DNA of 64,000 nucleotides from Flaviramulus_B aquimarinus (GCF_039543205.1 NZ_BAABJH010000006.1:325337-389336); one strand, 5' to 3'; shown: positions 26,196 through 36,012, counted from the first letter of the stretch. The notes: a model not told the origin generated them from the sequence alone. Numbers and translations are program-made.

Positions 26196-27707
26196 TTAAT
26201 ACAACTCTCGACTATCCACGTCCAAAGATTCTATAAAATCAATAGATGCTTGAATATCATCATGCATAACCCGATCATCTTCCACAAAAGGAACATCTTG
26301 TCTGTATAAACTTAAAATAGACTCTATAAACGCTGAAGATTTTTTCGGTACTCGAAAAAATAGAGCTTGTGATGCATTAAATAACTCAATAGCTAAAATA
26401 CGTTCCACATTATTCACTAAAGTATAGGCTTGTGTGGCTGCATTTGCTCCCATGCTAACATGATCTTCTTGCCCGTTTGATGAGACAATAGAATCTACAC
26501 TTGCAGGTGTTGCTAATTGCTTGTTAGCACTTACAATACTAGCAGCAGTATATTGCGGAATCATAAAACCAGAATTCAACCCTGGATTATTCACTAAAAA
26601 CACAGGCAATCCACGAAGGCCAGATACTAATTGAAATGTTCTACGCTCTGAAATATTTCCTAACTCCGCCATCGCTATTTTAAGATAATCGAGAGCCAAA
26701 GCTAAAGGCTGTCCGTGAAAATTACCTCCAGAAATAATCAAATCGTCTTCAGAAAAAATATTCGGGTTATCAGTTACCGCATTAATTTCCGTTTTAAATG
26801 TTTTTTCAACAAATGCTAAAGTATCTTTAGTAGCACCATGTACTTGTGGCATACAACGAAACGAATACGGATCTTGTACATGTTTCTTTTTTTGTTGGAT
26901 TAATTCACTACCATCCAAAAATCCCCGTAAGCGTTCAGCTGTTTTTAGTTGTCCGTTATGTGGTCTAACCAAATGTACTAAGGCGTTAAAAGGTTCTATC
27001 CGACCATCAAAAGCATCCAAAGACATACTACCAATCAAATCTGCTAAATAGGATAATTTATAAGACTTCAATAGCAAATACACACCATAAGCACTCATAA
27101 ATTGGGTGCCATTTAAAAGAGCCAAACCTTCTTTAGACTGCAATTCTATAGCTTGCCAATTAAAATCATTTAAAACAGTCTCTATAGCATGTTCTTTTCC
27201 TTCATATACAACATTACCCTTACCAATTAGGGGTAATGCCAAATGTGCTAATGGTGCTAAATCACCAGAAGCCCCCAAGGAACCTTGTGTATATACAATC
27301 GGTAAAATATCGTTGTTATAAAAATCAATTAATCTATCTACGGTTTCCAATTGCACGCCGCTATGTCCATAACTCAGCGATTGAATCTTAAAAAGCAACA
27401 TGAGCTTAACAACTTTATTAGGTACGCGCTCCCCTGTTCCACAGGCATGGGACATGACTAGATTTTCTTGAAGTACGGTTAAATTTTTATTAGAAATTTT
27501 TACATTATGCAATGCACCAAAACCAGTATTAATCCCATATAAAGGTTTACTTCTTGTTTTTAGTTTAGCATCTAAATAGGTTCTACATGCTATAATCTTA
27601 TCTTTAGATGTTCGGGATAGTTCGAGTTTTTTTTCATCAGAAAGTATACTATTAATAGTTCCTAAATCAAGTATTTTAGATGATATAATATGTTTCACGT
27701 TTATCAA
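26196..27707 (-). CDS. hutH: Histidine ammonia-lyase
   Basis: A 503-residue member of the MIO-dependent ammonia-lyases. The cofactor triad Ala146-Ser147-Gly148 lies in GSLGASGDLAPLAH, the catalytic Tyr57 in LYGINTGFGAL, and SHACGTGE has the Ser-His pair typical of histidine rather than tyrosine or phenylalanine lyases. It turns histidine into urocanate and ammonia. The other hut genes are not in the window. Its stop codon abuts the stop of the convergent gene with no bases between. Confidence 0.9.
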   Translation of the reverse strand: MINVKHIISSKILDLGTINSILSDEKKLELSRTSKDKIIACRTYLDAKLKTRSKPLYGINTGFGALHNVKISNKNLTVLQENLVMSHACGTGERVPNKVVKLMLLFKIQSLSYGHSGVQLETVDRLIDFYNNDILPIVYTQGSLGASGDLAPLAHLALPLIGKGNVVYEGKEHAIETVLNDFNWQAIELQSKEGLALLNGTQFMSAYGVYLLLKSYKLSYLADLIGSMSLDAFDGRIEPFNALVHLVRPHNGQLKTAERLRGFLDGSELIQQKKKHVQDPYSFRCMPQVHGATKDTLAFVEKTFKTEINAVTDNPNIFSEDDLIISGGNFHGQPLALALDYLKIAMAELGNISERRTFQLVSGLRGLPVFLVNNPGLNSGFMIPQYTAASIVSANKQLATPASVDSIVSSNGQEDHVSMGANAATQAYTLVNNVERILAIELFNASQALFFRVPKKSSAFIESILSLYRQDVPFVEDDRVMHDDIQASIDFIESLDVDSRELY

Positions 27708-27888
27708 TTATCATATTTCTATCAAAAATGAGAAATCATTATGGAATACGCAAAAAAATAGCATCAAATAAGTAAAATACTATACAATTAGCAATTATTA
27801 AAAACCAGACATCTTAAAAAACTATAAGCAAATACGATATAGGTTTATCTTCTAAAAAGTGTTAATAATTTATCAAAAATTAAGATGA

Positions 27889-27896
27889 TAATTTTG
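27889..27896 (+). promoter_or_regulatory. -7 element (TAATTTTG) of the TlpA-like gene
   Basis: A perfect TAnnTTTG, 35 nt before the ATG at 27932. Confidence 0.5.
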
Positions 27897-27931
27897 CAAA
27901 TGTTATTTTAGCAGCAAAATAAATTTATAAA

Positions 27932-29305
27932 ATGAAGAAACTACTTTTTTTAGCATTTGCATTGGCCCTAATAGCGTGCAAAGAAGACCCTAAAGTCGAT
28001 TATGCTGTTATTTCTGGTAAAATAACAAATAAACTAAATGGAGATGTATCTATAAACAGCCTTGATAGAAGCTTTACTGAAAATATAACTATTTCCAATG
28101 ATGGAATTTTTCAAGATACACTAAGTACAGATATAAACTCTTATGTGCTTTTTGATGGTGTTAATCCCATTTTTTTAAGTATTGAACCAGGCTATAATCT
28201 TATCATAAACTATGATGCTAAAGATTTTTCAAATACATTATCTATAAGAGGAACTGGTTCTGAAGTAAATAACTATTTAGCAGCAAAAAGAAAAAATGAG
28301 AAAAAATTGTTTGGAAACGGTAGTGCTGTCTATTCACTAGGTGAAACAGCATTAAAAGACAAACTTTTAGCCATTAAAAGTTCTCAAGATTCATTATTGA
28401 ATAGTACAGAAGGTATTTCTAGTGATTATTTAACCAAGGAAAAACGAAATCTACAATATGACTACCTAAACAAATTAAAAGACTATGAAAACGTCCATCG
28501 TTATTTTTCCAAAAATAGCACATTTACGGTTTCAGAGGGATTTTTAAATGAATTTGATGATTTTGACTATTCTAATGAGTCAGATTTTAGTTTTTCAAAT
28601 GCCTATAAAGCTATCTTAACAGACTATTACAACGAAAAGGCAAAAACTTTAGTTGAAAAAGATTCTATTGCTGATGATATGGCCTTTATAAAAACGGTGA
28701 ATTCAATCAAAAGCACACTCATAAAGAATACGTTATTATACGACTACGCGAATTATAACATGAACCGTTCTAAAGATATTGAAGCATTTTATCAAGCATT
28801 TTTAAAACATTCAACTGACGAAAAAAAGAATGCTTTAATCACCGAAAAGTATAATAAAATTACTGCTTTAGCTAAAGGCAAGCCTTCGCCACAGTTTAAC
28901 AACTATGAAAATCATGCCGGTGGCACCACATCTTTAACCGATTTAAAAGGAAAGTATGTTTATATTGATGTTTGGGCAACTTGGTGCGGACCTTGTGTTA
29001 GAGAAATTCCATCACTTAAAAAAATAGAAGAGCAATATCACGATAAAAACATTGAGTTTGTTAGCCTTTCTATTGACAGGGTAGCTGATTATGATAAATG
29101 GAAAACCATGGTTAACGAAAAAGAATTGGGCGGCATGCAATTGTTTGCGGATAAAGATTGGCAGTCTTCATTTGTTAGAGATTATCAAATTGAGGGAATT
29201 CCTAGATTTATATTAATTGATACGGAAAGTAATATTGTTGATGCCAATGCGCCTAGACCATCAAATCCAGCACTTGTTGATTTGTTTTTATCGCTAGACT
29301 TATAA
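27932..29305 (+). CDS. TlpA-like thioredoxin-fold lipoprotein
   Basis: A 457-residue envelope protein. The lipobox LALIACK puts the lipid on Cys16. The N-terminal part (about 20-120) is a DUF4369-like beta domain, the middle (about 130-310) is helical, and the C-terminal 140 residues are a thioredoxin fold with WCGPC (Trp351 to Cys355) and the cis-Pro loop IEGIPRFILID. Such proteins reduce or isomerise disulfides of exported proteins or cytochrome c. It is monocistronic and ends in a strong bidirectional terminator. Confidence 0.88.
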   Translation: MKKLLFLAFALALIACKEDPKVDYAVISGKITNKLNGDVSINSLDRSFTENITISNDGIFQDTLSTDINSYVLFDGVNPIFLSIEPGYNLIINYDAKDFSNTLSIRGTGSEVNNYLAAKRKNEKKLFGNGSAVYSLGETALKDKLLAIKSSQDSLLNSTEGISSDYLTKEKRNLQYDYLNKLKDYENVHRYFSKNSTFTVSEGFLNEFDDFDYSNESDFSFSNAYKAILTDYYNEKAKTLVEKDSIADDMAFIKTVNSIKSTLIKNTLLYDYANYNMNRSKDIEAFYQAFLKHSTDEKKNALITEKYNKITALAKGKPSPQFNNYENHAGGTTSLTDLKGKYVYIDVWATWCGPCVREIPSLKKIEEQYHDKNIEFVSLSIDRVADYDKWKTMVNEKELGGMQLFADKDWQSSFVRDYQIEGIPRFILIDTESNIVDANAPRPSNPALVDLFLSLDL

Positions 29306-29316
29306 AAGAATACTAC

Positions 29317-29359
29317 ATAAACTAAAAAAAGTCGCTATTTGCGACTTTTTTTAGTTTAT
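29317..29359. terminator. Bidirectional terminator between convergent genes
   Basis: A perfect 19-bp inverted repeat (arms 29317-29335 and 29341-29359, GC core AGTCGC/GCGACT, A7 and T7 runs) with a 5-nt loop. It follows the TlpA-like stop by 11 nt and directly touches the stop of the minus-strand nnr gene, so it can serve both. Confidence 0.93.
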
Positions 29360-30916
29360 TCATTTTGAAGTATCCTCATCATCTAGGTGTTTTGGAGGTT
29401 GTTCGGGTTGTTTAAACAAATCTATATAGGCTTCTCCCAAATAATCAATAATATGGCTTGCTATTAAGCTTTGGTATCCAAAATCTTCCACAGCTATATC
29501 CGCAGACCTGCCATGTAAATACACACCAAATATAGCAGCTATTAATGGATTATAACGTTGCGAAATTAATCCCGTAATAACGCCTGTTAGTACATCGCCA
29601 CTTCCTGCCGTTGCTAATCCAGGATTTCCTGTAGTGTTCACATAAAGTTTATTATCAAAAACCGTAATGGTATTGGCTCCTTTAATAATTAGAATAAGGT
29701 TATGCTTTTTTGAGAAGGTCTTAACCTTTTTAAGTTTATCAAAATCATTTTTCCATGTACCTATTAATCGTTCCAGTTCCTTGGGATGTGGTGTCAAAAT
29801 AGTTTGTTCTGGCAATAATTTTAATAAAGTCTTCTTTTTGGAAAGTAAATTTATACCATCTGCATCTATTACTAGTGGCACTTTATTTGACTTTAAAAAA
29901 GTTTCAAAAGCATATGCTGTTTTTGTGTTTGTTCCCGCTCCTATTCCAAAGCCAATAACTGTAGGTTCTATATCAAATGTGATGTCCGTTATTTTTTCCT
30001 CATCTGTATCTGTAATAACCATGGCCTCAGGAAATGAAGCTTGAATAGCGTTATATCCACACTTTGGAATATACGCGGAAACCAATCCTGCTCCAGTTGA
30101 TAAAACAGCCCGACTTGTTAAAGTAACGGCACCAATTTTCCCATAACTTCCACCAATGATTAAGGCGTGACCAAATTGTCCTTTATGGGCAAATTTTTCC
30201 CTTGGGATATAATTTGGAAGTACTTCGTGCTTACCAATTAATTCTACTTCAGTTTGCGTATTAAATAAAAACTCTTGATCCAATCCAATATCCAAAACTT
30301 CCCATTGCACAGTATATTTAGCAGTTTCTGGTAAAAAGAACACTAATTTAGGCGAGGCAAAACTTAATGTAAACCCAGCCCAAACCACAGCATTTTCATC
30401 TTCAACAGCTTTATCAGTATACAATCCCGATGGTATATCTATAGACAATGTAAAGGCTTTACTGTTTCTAAAATGCACAAACAACCCTTTTACCCAATCA
30501 TCTACAGATCGGTTTAAACCAATTCCAAAAACCGCATCAACAATAATATCATCAGGGTGTATTTCTGGAAAATCCTCAGAACAACTTAAAAGTGTAGGCC
30601 ATTTTTTTGTTACATTTTTAATTCTATCATAATTAACCAGGAAATCCTTAGAACGTTTATCGCTACAGTTAATAACATAAGTATTCACATTATAACCATG
30701 TGTTACCATGTGCCGAGCCAAAACCAAGCCATCGCCTCCATTATTTCCAATACCACAAAATACATGAATAGGTACTTGAGCACCTTGCATACGTGCGTGC
30801 ATCCAATTAAAGATTTGAGTGCCTGCACGCTCCATTAAATCGGTAGACGAAATTTGTTGCCGCTCTGCAGTTAGTTTATCGCCTTCGTAAATCTGTTCTT
30901 TAGAAAATACTTTCAT
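29360..30916 (-). CDS. nnr: Bifunctional NAD(P)H-hydrate epimerase / ADP-dependent dehydratase
   Basis: A 518-residue fusion. The N-terminal half (about 1-215, YjeF_N) has FCGIGNNGGDGLVLARHM and VDAVFGIGLNR; it epimerises the R and S forms of damaged NAD(P)HX. The C-terminal half (about 225-500, YjeF_C) has IIGGSYGKIGAVTLTSRAVL, TPHPKELERLIG and the ADP/phosphate loop NPGLATAGSGDVLTG, and removes the water to restore NAD(P)H. Full length and intact motifs. It is a metabolite-repair enzyme in the cytoplasm. Confidence 0.95.
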   Translation of the reverse strand: MKVFSKEQIYEGDKLTAERQQISSTDLMERAGTQIFNWMHARMQGAQVPIHVFCGIGNNGGDGLVLARHMVTHGYNVNTYVINCSDKRSKDFLVNYDRIKNVTKKWPTLLSCSEDFPEIHPDDIIVDAVFGIGLNRSVDDWVKGLFVHFRNSKAFTLSIDIPSGLYTDKAVEDENAVVWAGFTLSFASPKLVFFLPETAKYTVQWEVLDIGLDQEFLFNTQTEVELIGKHEVLPNYIPREKFAHKGQFGHALIIGGSYGKIGAVTLTSRAVLSTGAGLVSAYIPKCGYNAIQASFPEAMVITDTDEEKITDITFDIEPTVIGFGIGAGTNTKTAYAFETFLKSNKVPLVIDADGINLLSKKKTLLKLLPEQTILTPHPKELERLIGTWKNDFDKLKKVKTFSKKHNLILIIKGANTITVFDNKLYVNTTGNPGLATAGSGDVLTGVITGLISQRYNPLIAAIFGVYLHGRSADIAVEDFGYQSLIASHIIDYLGEAYIDLFKQPEQPPKHLDDEDTSK

Positions 30917-31039
30917 GTATAAGTAATTATTGATTTTTCAATTCTTATTATTGTTTGTCGTTTTTTTTCTATGAAAATCGTTACAATATAAGAATACTAT
31001 AAAAAATTTGTTTTAGTTTTTTTATAAGTCTAAAAGTAA

Positions 31040-31047
31040 TACTTTTG
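31040..31047 (+). promoter_or_regulatory. -7 element (TACTTTTG) of the thr operon
   Basis: A perfect TAnnTTTG ending 20 nt before the leader-peptide ATG at 31068. Transcripts from here would carry the leader peptide and hairpins ahead of thrA. Confidence 0.65.
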
Positions 31048-31067
31048 GAATATATTATATAACTATA

Positions 31068-31175
31068 ATGATTCATTTAAACCAAAATACTAACACAATT
31101 ATTGCTTCTTTAACAGAAGCAACAGTTACTTTTTTTGGTACAACTACAAATATGACAACCCTTTGGGGTTGCTAG
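31068..31175 (+). CDS. Threonine-rich leader peptide of the thr operon (35 residues)
   Basis: A 35-codon ORF directly downstream of the promoter and 83 nt before thrA. It begins MIHLNQNTNTIIASLTEATV and contains ten Thr (three in a row, GTTTN, then a TT pair near the end) plus an Ile-Ile pair. This composition is that of a classical attenuation leader, where scarcity of charged threonyl- or isoleucyl-tRNA stalls the ribosome. It overlaps a hairpin at 31156-31171. The peptide itself is not expected to have another role. Confidence 0.85.
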   Translation: MIHLNQNTNTIIASLTEATVTFFGTTTNMTTLWGC

Positions 31176-31245
31176 TTATATATTCTTCAGGCTATCGTTG
31201 TAATTTCAAAAATTACAATATTTTAAATATTATTTTTAATTATTC
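31156..31245 (+). promoter_or_regulatory. Candidate thr attenuator hairpins
   Basis: Two stems are visible between the leader peptide and thrA. The first pairs CAACCC with GGGTTG around TTTG (31156-31171) and covers the last leader codons. The second pairs TTGTAATTT (31198-31206) with AAATTACAA (31210-31218), followed by an AT-rich tract with T4 and T5 runs. Segment 31150-31159 (ATATGACAAC) could also pair with the left arm of the second stem, offering a switch. The second stem has few GC pairs, so it is a weak terminator. Confidence 0.55.
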
Positions 31246-31258
31246 AATGCATTAAAAC

Positions 31259-33703
31259 ATGAAGGTTTTAAAATTTGGAGGAACTTCAGTAGGTTCTTCA
31301 AAAAACATAAATAACGTCATCAATATATTAGAAAACTATGGAAAAGATGATTCCATAGCATGTGTAGTTTCTGCAGTTGGTGGTATTACCGATAAATTGC
31401 TTTTAGCAGGCAAGCAGGCGCAAAATAAGGACCGAAATTTTGTTAAAACATTTGAGTTCATCAAAGAAAAACACTTAAGTATTATAAAAGCGTTAAATCC
31501 AGATAATAATCTTTCTATTCTTAAATATGCTGAAGGACGACATAACAGCCTAAAAAACTTATTAGAAGGCATATTTTTGATTAATGAATTATCACCTAAA
31601 ACTTCTGATAAATTGGTAAGTTATGGCGAGCGATTATCCTCTTTCATTATAGCAGGAACAATGATGAACAGAGGCTTGTCTGCCGGTAGGAAAAACACTC
31701 AAAAATTAATAATTACCAACTCCAATTATACAAAAGCAGAAGTTGATTATTCAATTACAAATCAAAATATTAAAGACTATTTTAGTTCAGCGCCTCAAAA
31801 TATTACTATTTTACCTGGGTTTGTAGCTAGTTCTAAAACTGGTGAACAAACAACACTTGGCCGTGGTGGTTCTGATTTTACAGCTGCTATTATTGCTGCA
31901 GCTTTACATGTTGAACAATTGGAAATATGGACCGATGTTAGCGGTATGTTTACTACTAATCCCAAATTGGTAAAACAAGCCTACCCAATTGAAAAGATTT
32001 CTTATCAAGAAGCTATGGAATTATCGCATTTTGGGGCCAAAGTGTTATATCCTCCAACAGTACAACCTGTATTGAGTTTAGATATTCCAATTCATATCAA
32101 GAATACTTTGGAGCCTGATGCTGCCGGAACAGTAATTTCTAATGAGGACATAAAATCTTCTAATCCAGTAAAAGGTATTAGTAACATAAATAATATAGCT
32201 TTATTGACTTTAGAAGGAAGTGGGATGGTTGGTATTCCAGGATTTTCAAAGCGGTTGTTTGAAACCTTATCTCAAGAAAAGATAAATGTTATCATGATAA
32301 CTCAAGCGTCTTCAGAACATTCTATCTGTTTAGGCATTGAAGACAAAGAATCTAAAAATGCTAAAAATGCTATAGATGCCGTTTTTGAAAATGAAATTGC
32401 TTTAGGGAAAATTGAGCCCATTATTATAGAAACAGGCTTATCCATTATAGCATTAGTTGGTGATAATATGAAAAATCACCAAGGCATTAGTGGCAAAATG
32501 TTTAGTAGCTTAGGAAAAAACAATATTAATATAAGAGCAATTGCCCAAGGTGCTTCAGAAAAGAATATAACGGCTGTTATTGATGAAAAAGATATAAAGA
32601 AAGCTCTAAACACATTACATGAGCAATTTTTTGAGTCGAAAACAAAACAACTCAATGTATTTATTACAGGTGTTGGAAATGTTGGTGAACGTTTGGTTGA
32701 ACAAATAAAACAGCAAAAAAAATATTTAAAAGACAATCTTAAAATTAATCTTAGAGTAGCAGGATTATCAAATTCAAGAACTATGGTTTTTGATGAAACC
32801 GGTCTTGATTTAACAGATTGGAATACACAATTAGCCAATGGAGAAAAAGCATCATTACAAGACTTTTTTGAAAAAACAAGAGCATTGAATTTACGCAATA
32901 GTATTTTTGTTGATGTTACAGCCAATGCAGATGTAGCAAACTTATATCCTCAATATTTAAGAGAAAGTATTGCCATAGTAGCGTGTAATAAAATTGCATG
33001 TTCAAGTGATTATAATAACTATAAAGAATTAAAACGATTATCATTAAAATACAACGCACCATATTTATTTGAAACTAATGTTGGTGCAGGTTTACCTGTA
33101 ATTGACACACTGAGTAATTTAATAGCATCGGGCGATAAAGTAAACACCATTCAAGCCGTTTTATCAGGAAGCTTAAACTTTGTGTTTAATAACTTTACAG
33201 ATAAAACTAAGTTTTACGATATTGTAAAACAAGCTGGAGCTGAAGGTTATACTGAACCAGACCCAAGGATTGATTTAAGTGGAGTTGATGTTGCTCGAAA
33301 AATTTTAATACTTGCCAGAGAAAGTGGTTTTAAAATGAATTTAGAAGATATTGAAAACACATCATTTTTATCAGAATCTGGACTAAAAAGTGATACGGTA
33401 GATGATTTTTACCAAACTTTAATTGCTGACGAAGCACATTATCAAAGTTTGTATGCTTCCGCAAAACTGAATAATTGTCAGTTAAAATATGTAGCAAAGT
33501 TTGATAATGGGAAAGCTAGTGTTGGTTTACAGGAAATTCCTGAGGGACATCCATTTTACAATCTAGAAGGTAGCGATAATATTGTGATGTTCTATACAGA
33601 ACGTTACCCAAAACAACCTATGATTATCAAAGGCGCTGGTGCAGGCGCAGATGTAACAGCGTCTGGGTTATTTGCAGATATTATTAGACTTGGAAATGAT
33701 TAA
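31259..33703 (+). CDS. thrA: Bifunctional aspartate kinase / homoserine dehydrogenase I
   Basis: An 814-residue fusion, near the E. coli ThrA length. The kinase part starts KVLKFGGTSVGSSKNINN and has TTLGRGGSDFTAAIIAAAL (about 198-216). ACT regulatory repeats follow (about 315-460). The dehydrogenase part starts NVFITGVGNVGERLVEQ (about 463) with LSGSLNFVFN and YTEPDPRIDLSGVDVARK in the catalytic region. It catalyses the first and third steps from aspartate to homoserine and is normally feedback-inhibited by threonine through the ACT domains. First gene of thrABC. Confidence 0.97.
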   Translation: MKVLKFGGTSVGSSKNINNVINILENYGKDDSIACVVSAVGGITDKLLLAGKQAQNKDRNFVKTFEFIKEKHLSIIKALNPDNNLSILKYAEGRHNSLKNLLEGIFLINELSPKTSDKLVSYGERLSSFIIAGTMMNRGLSAGRKNTQKLIITNSNYTKAEVDYSITNQNIKDYFSSAPQNITILPGFVASSKTGEQTTLGRGGSDFTAAIIAAALHVEQLEIWTDVSGMFTTNPKLVKQAYPIEKISYQEAMELSHFGAKVLYPPTVQPVLSLDIPIHIKNTLEPDAAGTVISNEDIKSSNPVKGISNINNIALLTLEGSGMVGIPGFSKRLFETLSQEKINVIMITQASSEHSICLGIEDKESKNAKNAIDAVFENEIALGKIEPIIIETGLSIIALVGDNMKNHQGISGKMFSSLGKNNINIRAIAQGASEKNITAVIDEKDIKKALNTLHEQFFESKTKQLNVFITGVGNVGERLVEQIKQQKKYLKDNLKINLRVAGLSNSRTMVFDETGLDLTDWNTQLANGEKASLQDFFEKTRALNLRNSIFVDVTANADVANLYPQYLRESIAIVACNKIACSSDYNNYKELKRLSLKYNAPYLFETNVGAGLPVIDTLSNLIASGDKVNTIQAVLSGSLNFVFNNFTDKTKFYDIVKQAGAEGYTEPDPRIDLSGVDVARKILILARESGFKMNLEDIENTSFLSESGLKSDTVDDFYQTLIADEAHYQSLYASAKLNNCQLKYVAKFDNGKASVGLQEIPEGHPFYNLEGSDNIVMFYTERYPKQPMIIKGAGAGADVTASGLFADIIRLGND

Positions 33704-33715
33704 AGTCTACAAAAC

Positions 33716-34636
33716 ATGAACGAAATAAAAATATTTTCTCCAGCAACCGTAGCTAATGTAGCTTGTGGTTTTGATGTATTGGGCTTTTGCTTGGATAATG
33801 TTGGTGATGACATGATCATTAGAAAAACCAATAAAAAAGGAATCCATATAACTAAAATTGAAGGTTATGACTTGCCTTATGAAGCAGAATTAAATGTCGC
33901 TGGAGTTTCAGCATTAGCTATGTATGCAGCTATTGATGTCGATTTTGGTTTTGAAATTGAAATCTATAAAAACATAAAGCCAGGAAGTGGTATTGGTAGT
34001 AGCGCTGCAAGTGCTGTAGGCAGTGTATTTGGTATGAATGAATTATTAGGAAAACCATTCAATAAAACCCAACTTACTGAATTTGCTATTAAAGGCGAAG
34101 CCTTAGCGAGTAAATGCGAGCATGCCGACAACTTAGCTCCTGCTCTTTTTGGAGGCTTTACTTTGGTTAAAAGTATATCGCCGTTGCAGATTTTAGAAAT
34201 CCCATCGCCAGATGATTTATATGCGACTATTATTCATCCACAAATCGAAATTAAAACCTCGGAGTCTAGAGCCATTCTACCAAAAGAAGTTCCTTTAGGT
34301 CATGCCATTGAGCAGTGGGCAAATTTAGGAAGCCTAGTTCATGCTTTACATACCAGTGATTATAAATTAATCAGTAATTCCTTAAACGATGTTGTTGTAG
34401 AGCCCCATAGAAGTCAGTTGATTCCTAAGTTTTCGCTTGTAAAAGAAGCCGCTTTAATTCATGGTGCTCTCGGCGCAGGAATTTCAGGTTCTGGCCCTTC
34501 TATATTTTCATTATGCAAAGGTTTAGAAGCAGCCAACAAAGTTAGAGAGGCTATGCAAAATGTATATTCAAAAACAGATATAGCCTTTGATATACATGTG
34601 TCAAAAATCAACACCAATGGTGTAAAAATAATTTAA
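33716..34636 (+). CDS. thrB: Homoserine kinase
   Basis: A 306-residue GHMP kinase. The ATP loop PGSGIGSSAASAVGSVFG (about 86-103) fits P-x3-G-x-GSSAA, and the C-terminal GALGAGISGSGPSIFSL is the GHMP motif 3. It phosphorylates homoserine with ATP. It starts 12 nt after thrA and ends 3 nt before thrC. Confidence 0.96.
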   Translation: MNEIKIFSPATVANVACGFDVLGFCLDNVGDDMIIRKTNKKGIHITKIEGYDLPYEAELNVAGVSALAMYAAIDVDFGFEIEIYKNIKPGSGIGSSAASAVGSVFGMNELLGKPFNKTQLTEFAIKGEALASKCEHADNLAPALFGGFTLVKSISPLQILEIPSPDDLYATIIHPQIEIKTSESRAILPKEVPLGHAIEQWANLGSLVHALHTSDYKLISNSLNDVVVEPHRSQLIPKFSLVKEAALIHGALGAGISGSGPSIFSLCKGLEAANKVREAMQNVYSKTDIAFDIHVSKINTNGVKII

Positions 34637-34639
34637 TAA

Positions 34640-35932
34640 ATGAATTACTATTCACTCAACCATAAAGCACCCAATACTTCTTTTAAAAATGCCGTTATAA
34701 AAGGATTGGCTCCAGATAAAGGTCTATATTTTCCAGAAAGCATTACCCCTTTACCAAAGGTTTTTTTTGATGATATTGATAGTCTCTCCCATACAGAAAT
34801 TGCTTTTGAAGCTATAAAACAATTTGTGTCTCCAGAAATTCCTGAAGACGTTTTAAAAACAATAGTTGAAGAAACCTTATCCTTTGATTTTCCAGTCGTT
34901 AATCTAAACGATAACATTTCAACATTAGAGTTGTTTCATGGCCCTACTATGGCATTTAAAGATGTGGGCGCTCGTTTTATGGCACGCTGTTTAGGCTATT
35001 TCAATAAAGACAACACAAACGAAGTGACCGTTTTAGTAGCGACTTCTGGAGATACTGGTGGTGCGGTGGCCAACGGTTTTTTAGGTGTCAAAGGTGTTAA
35101 TGTGGTAATTTTATACCCTAGCGGAAAAGTGAGCAATATTCAAGAAATGCAATTAACCACTTTAGGGCAAAACATAAAGGCTTTAGAAGTCAACGGTACG
35201 TTTGATGATTGTCAAGCTATGGTAAAAACGGCGTTTTTAGATGAAGAGTTAACCAATAAAATGCAGTTAACCTCTGCAAACTCTATAAACGTAGCACGTT
35301 GGTTACCTCAATTATTCTATTTTATGTTTGCTTATAAGCAATTGCAAAATGAGCACCATGACATTGTGTTTTCTGTACCAAGTGGAAATTTTGGAAATGT
35401 ATGCGCAGGTATGATGGCGCAACAGTTAGGCTTACCAATTAAACATTTTGTAGCCTCTAATAATACTAATAATGTGGTAACACGTTATTTAATTTCTCAG
35501 TTATACGAACCAAAACCATCAGTTCAAACTATTAGTAATGCTATGGATGTAGGTGCGCCAAGCAACTTTATTCGTATCCAAGAGATTTATAAAAACAACT
35601 TCGAGAGTTTAAAAGAAAACATATCCTCTTATAGTTTCACAGATGATGAAACACGAGAAGCCATGTTAGAAATATATAACAACTTTAACTACGTGGCAGA
35701 CCCGCATGGTGCTGTTGGCTATTTAGGTTGTAAAGCACATCTAAAAGAAAATCCAAACACACATTGTGTGTTTTTAGAAACAGCGCATCCTACTAAATTT
35801 TTAGATGTTGTAGAGGAAGTTATTAAAGAAGAACAACCTTTACCTCAACAAATACAATCGGTTATGGGAAGAAAAAAAGAATCGGTTGTTATTTCTACTT
35901 ATGAGGATTTGAAAGGGTTTTTATTAGCTTAA
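34640..35932 (+). CDS. thrC: Threonine synthase
   Basis: A 430-residue PLP enzyme of fold type II. The PLP lysine is in ELFHGPTMAFKDVGARFMAR and the phosphate loop in VLVATSGDTGGAVANGF; the N-terminal NAVIKGLAPDKGLYFPE is typical. It converts O-phosphohomoserine to threonine and completes the thrABC pathway set. No terminator hairpin is visible after it. Confidence 0.96.
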   Translation: MNYYSLNHKAPNTSFKNAVIKGLAPDKGLYFPESITPLPKVFFDDIDSLSHTEIAFEAIKQFVSPEIPEDVLKTIVEETLSFDFPVVNLNDNISTLELFHGPTMAFKDVGARFMARCLGYFNKDNTNEVTVLVATSGDTGGAVANGFLGVKGVNVVILYPSGKVSNIQEMQLTTLGQNIKALEVNGTFDDCQAMVKTAFLDEELTNKMQLTSANSINVARWLPQLFYFMFAYKQLQNEHHDIVFSVPSGNFGNVCAGMMAQQLGLPIKHFVASNNTNNVVTRYLISQLYEPKPSVQTISNAMDVGAPSNFIRIQEIYKNNFESLKENISSYSFTDDETREAMLEIYNNFNYVADPHGAVGYLGCKAHLKENPNTHCVFLETAHPTKFLDVVEEVIKEEQPLPQQIQSVMGRKKESVVISTYEDLKGFLLA

Positions 35933-36004
35933 GCAAGTTTGACTTTGTAATAATTTTTAACTCAATTCGTTTAACAATCAATACAGTTTATTTAAACAGA
36001 ACTT

Positions 36005-36012
36005 TATCTTTG
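36005..36012 (+). promoter_or_regulatory. -7 element (TATCTTTG) of the secreted-protein gene
   Basis: A perfect TAnnTTTG, 32 nt before the ATG at 36045. It overlaps the start of the longer, TTG-initiated frame (36015) and so supports the ATG. Confidence 0.5.

Noticed and set aside
26196..27707. Tyrosine ammonia-lyase for flexirubin pigment
   Set aside because: The Ser-His selectivity pair is of the histidine type and no aryl-polyene genes are nearby.
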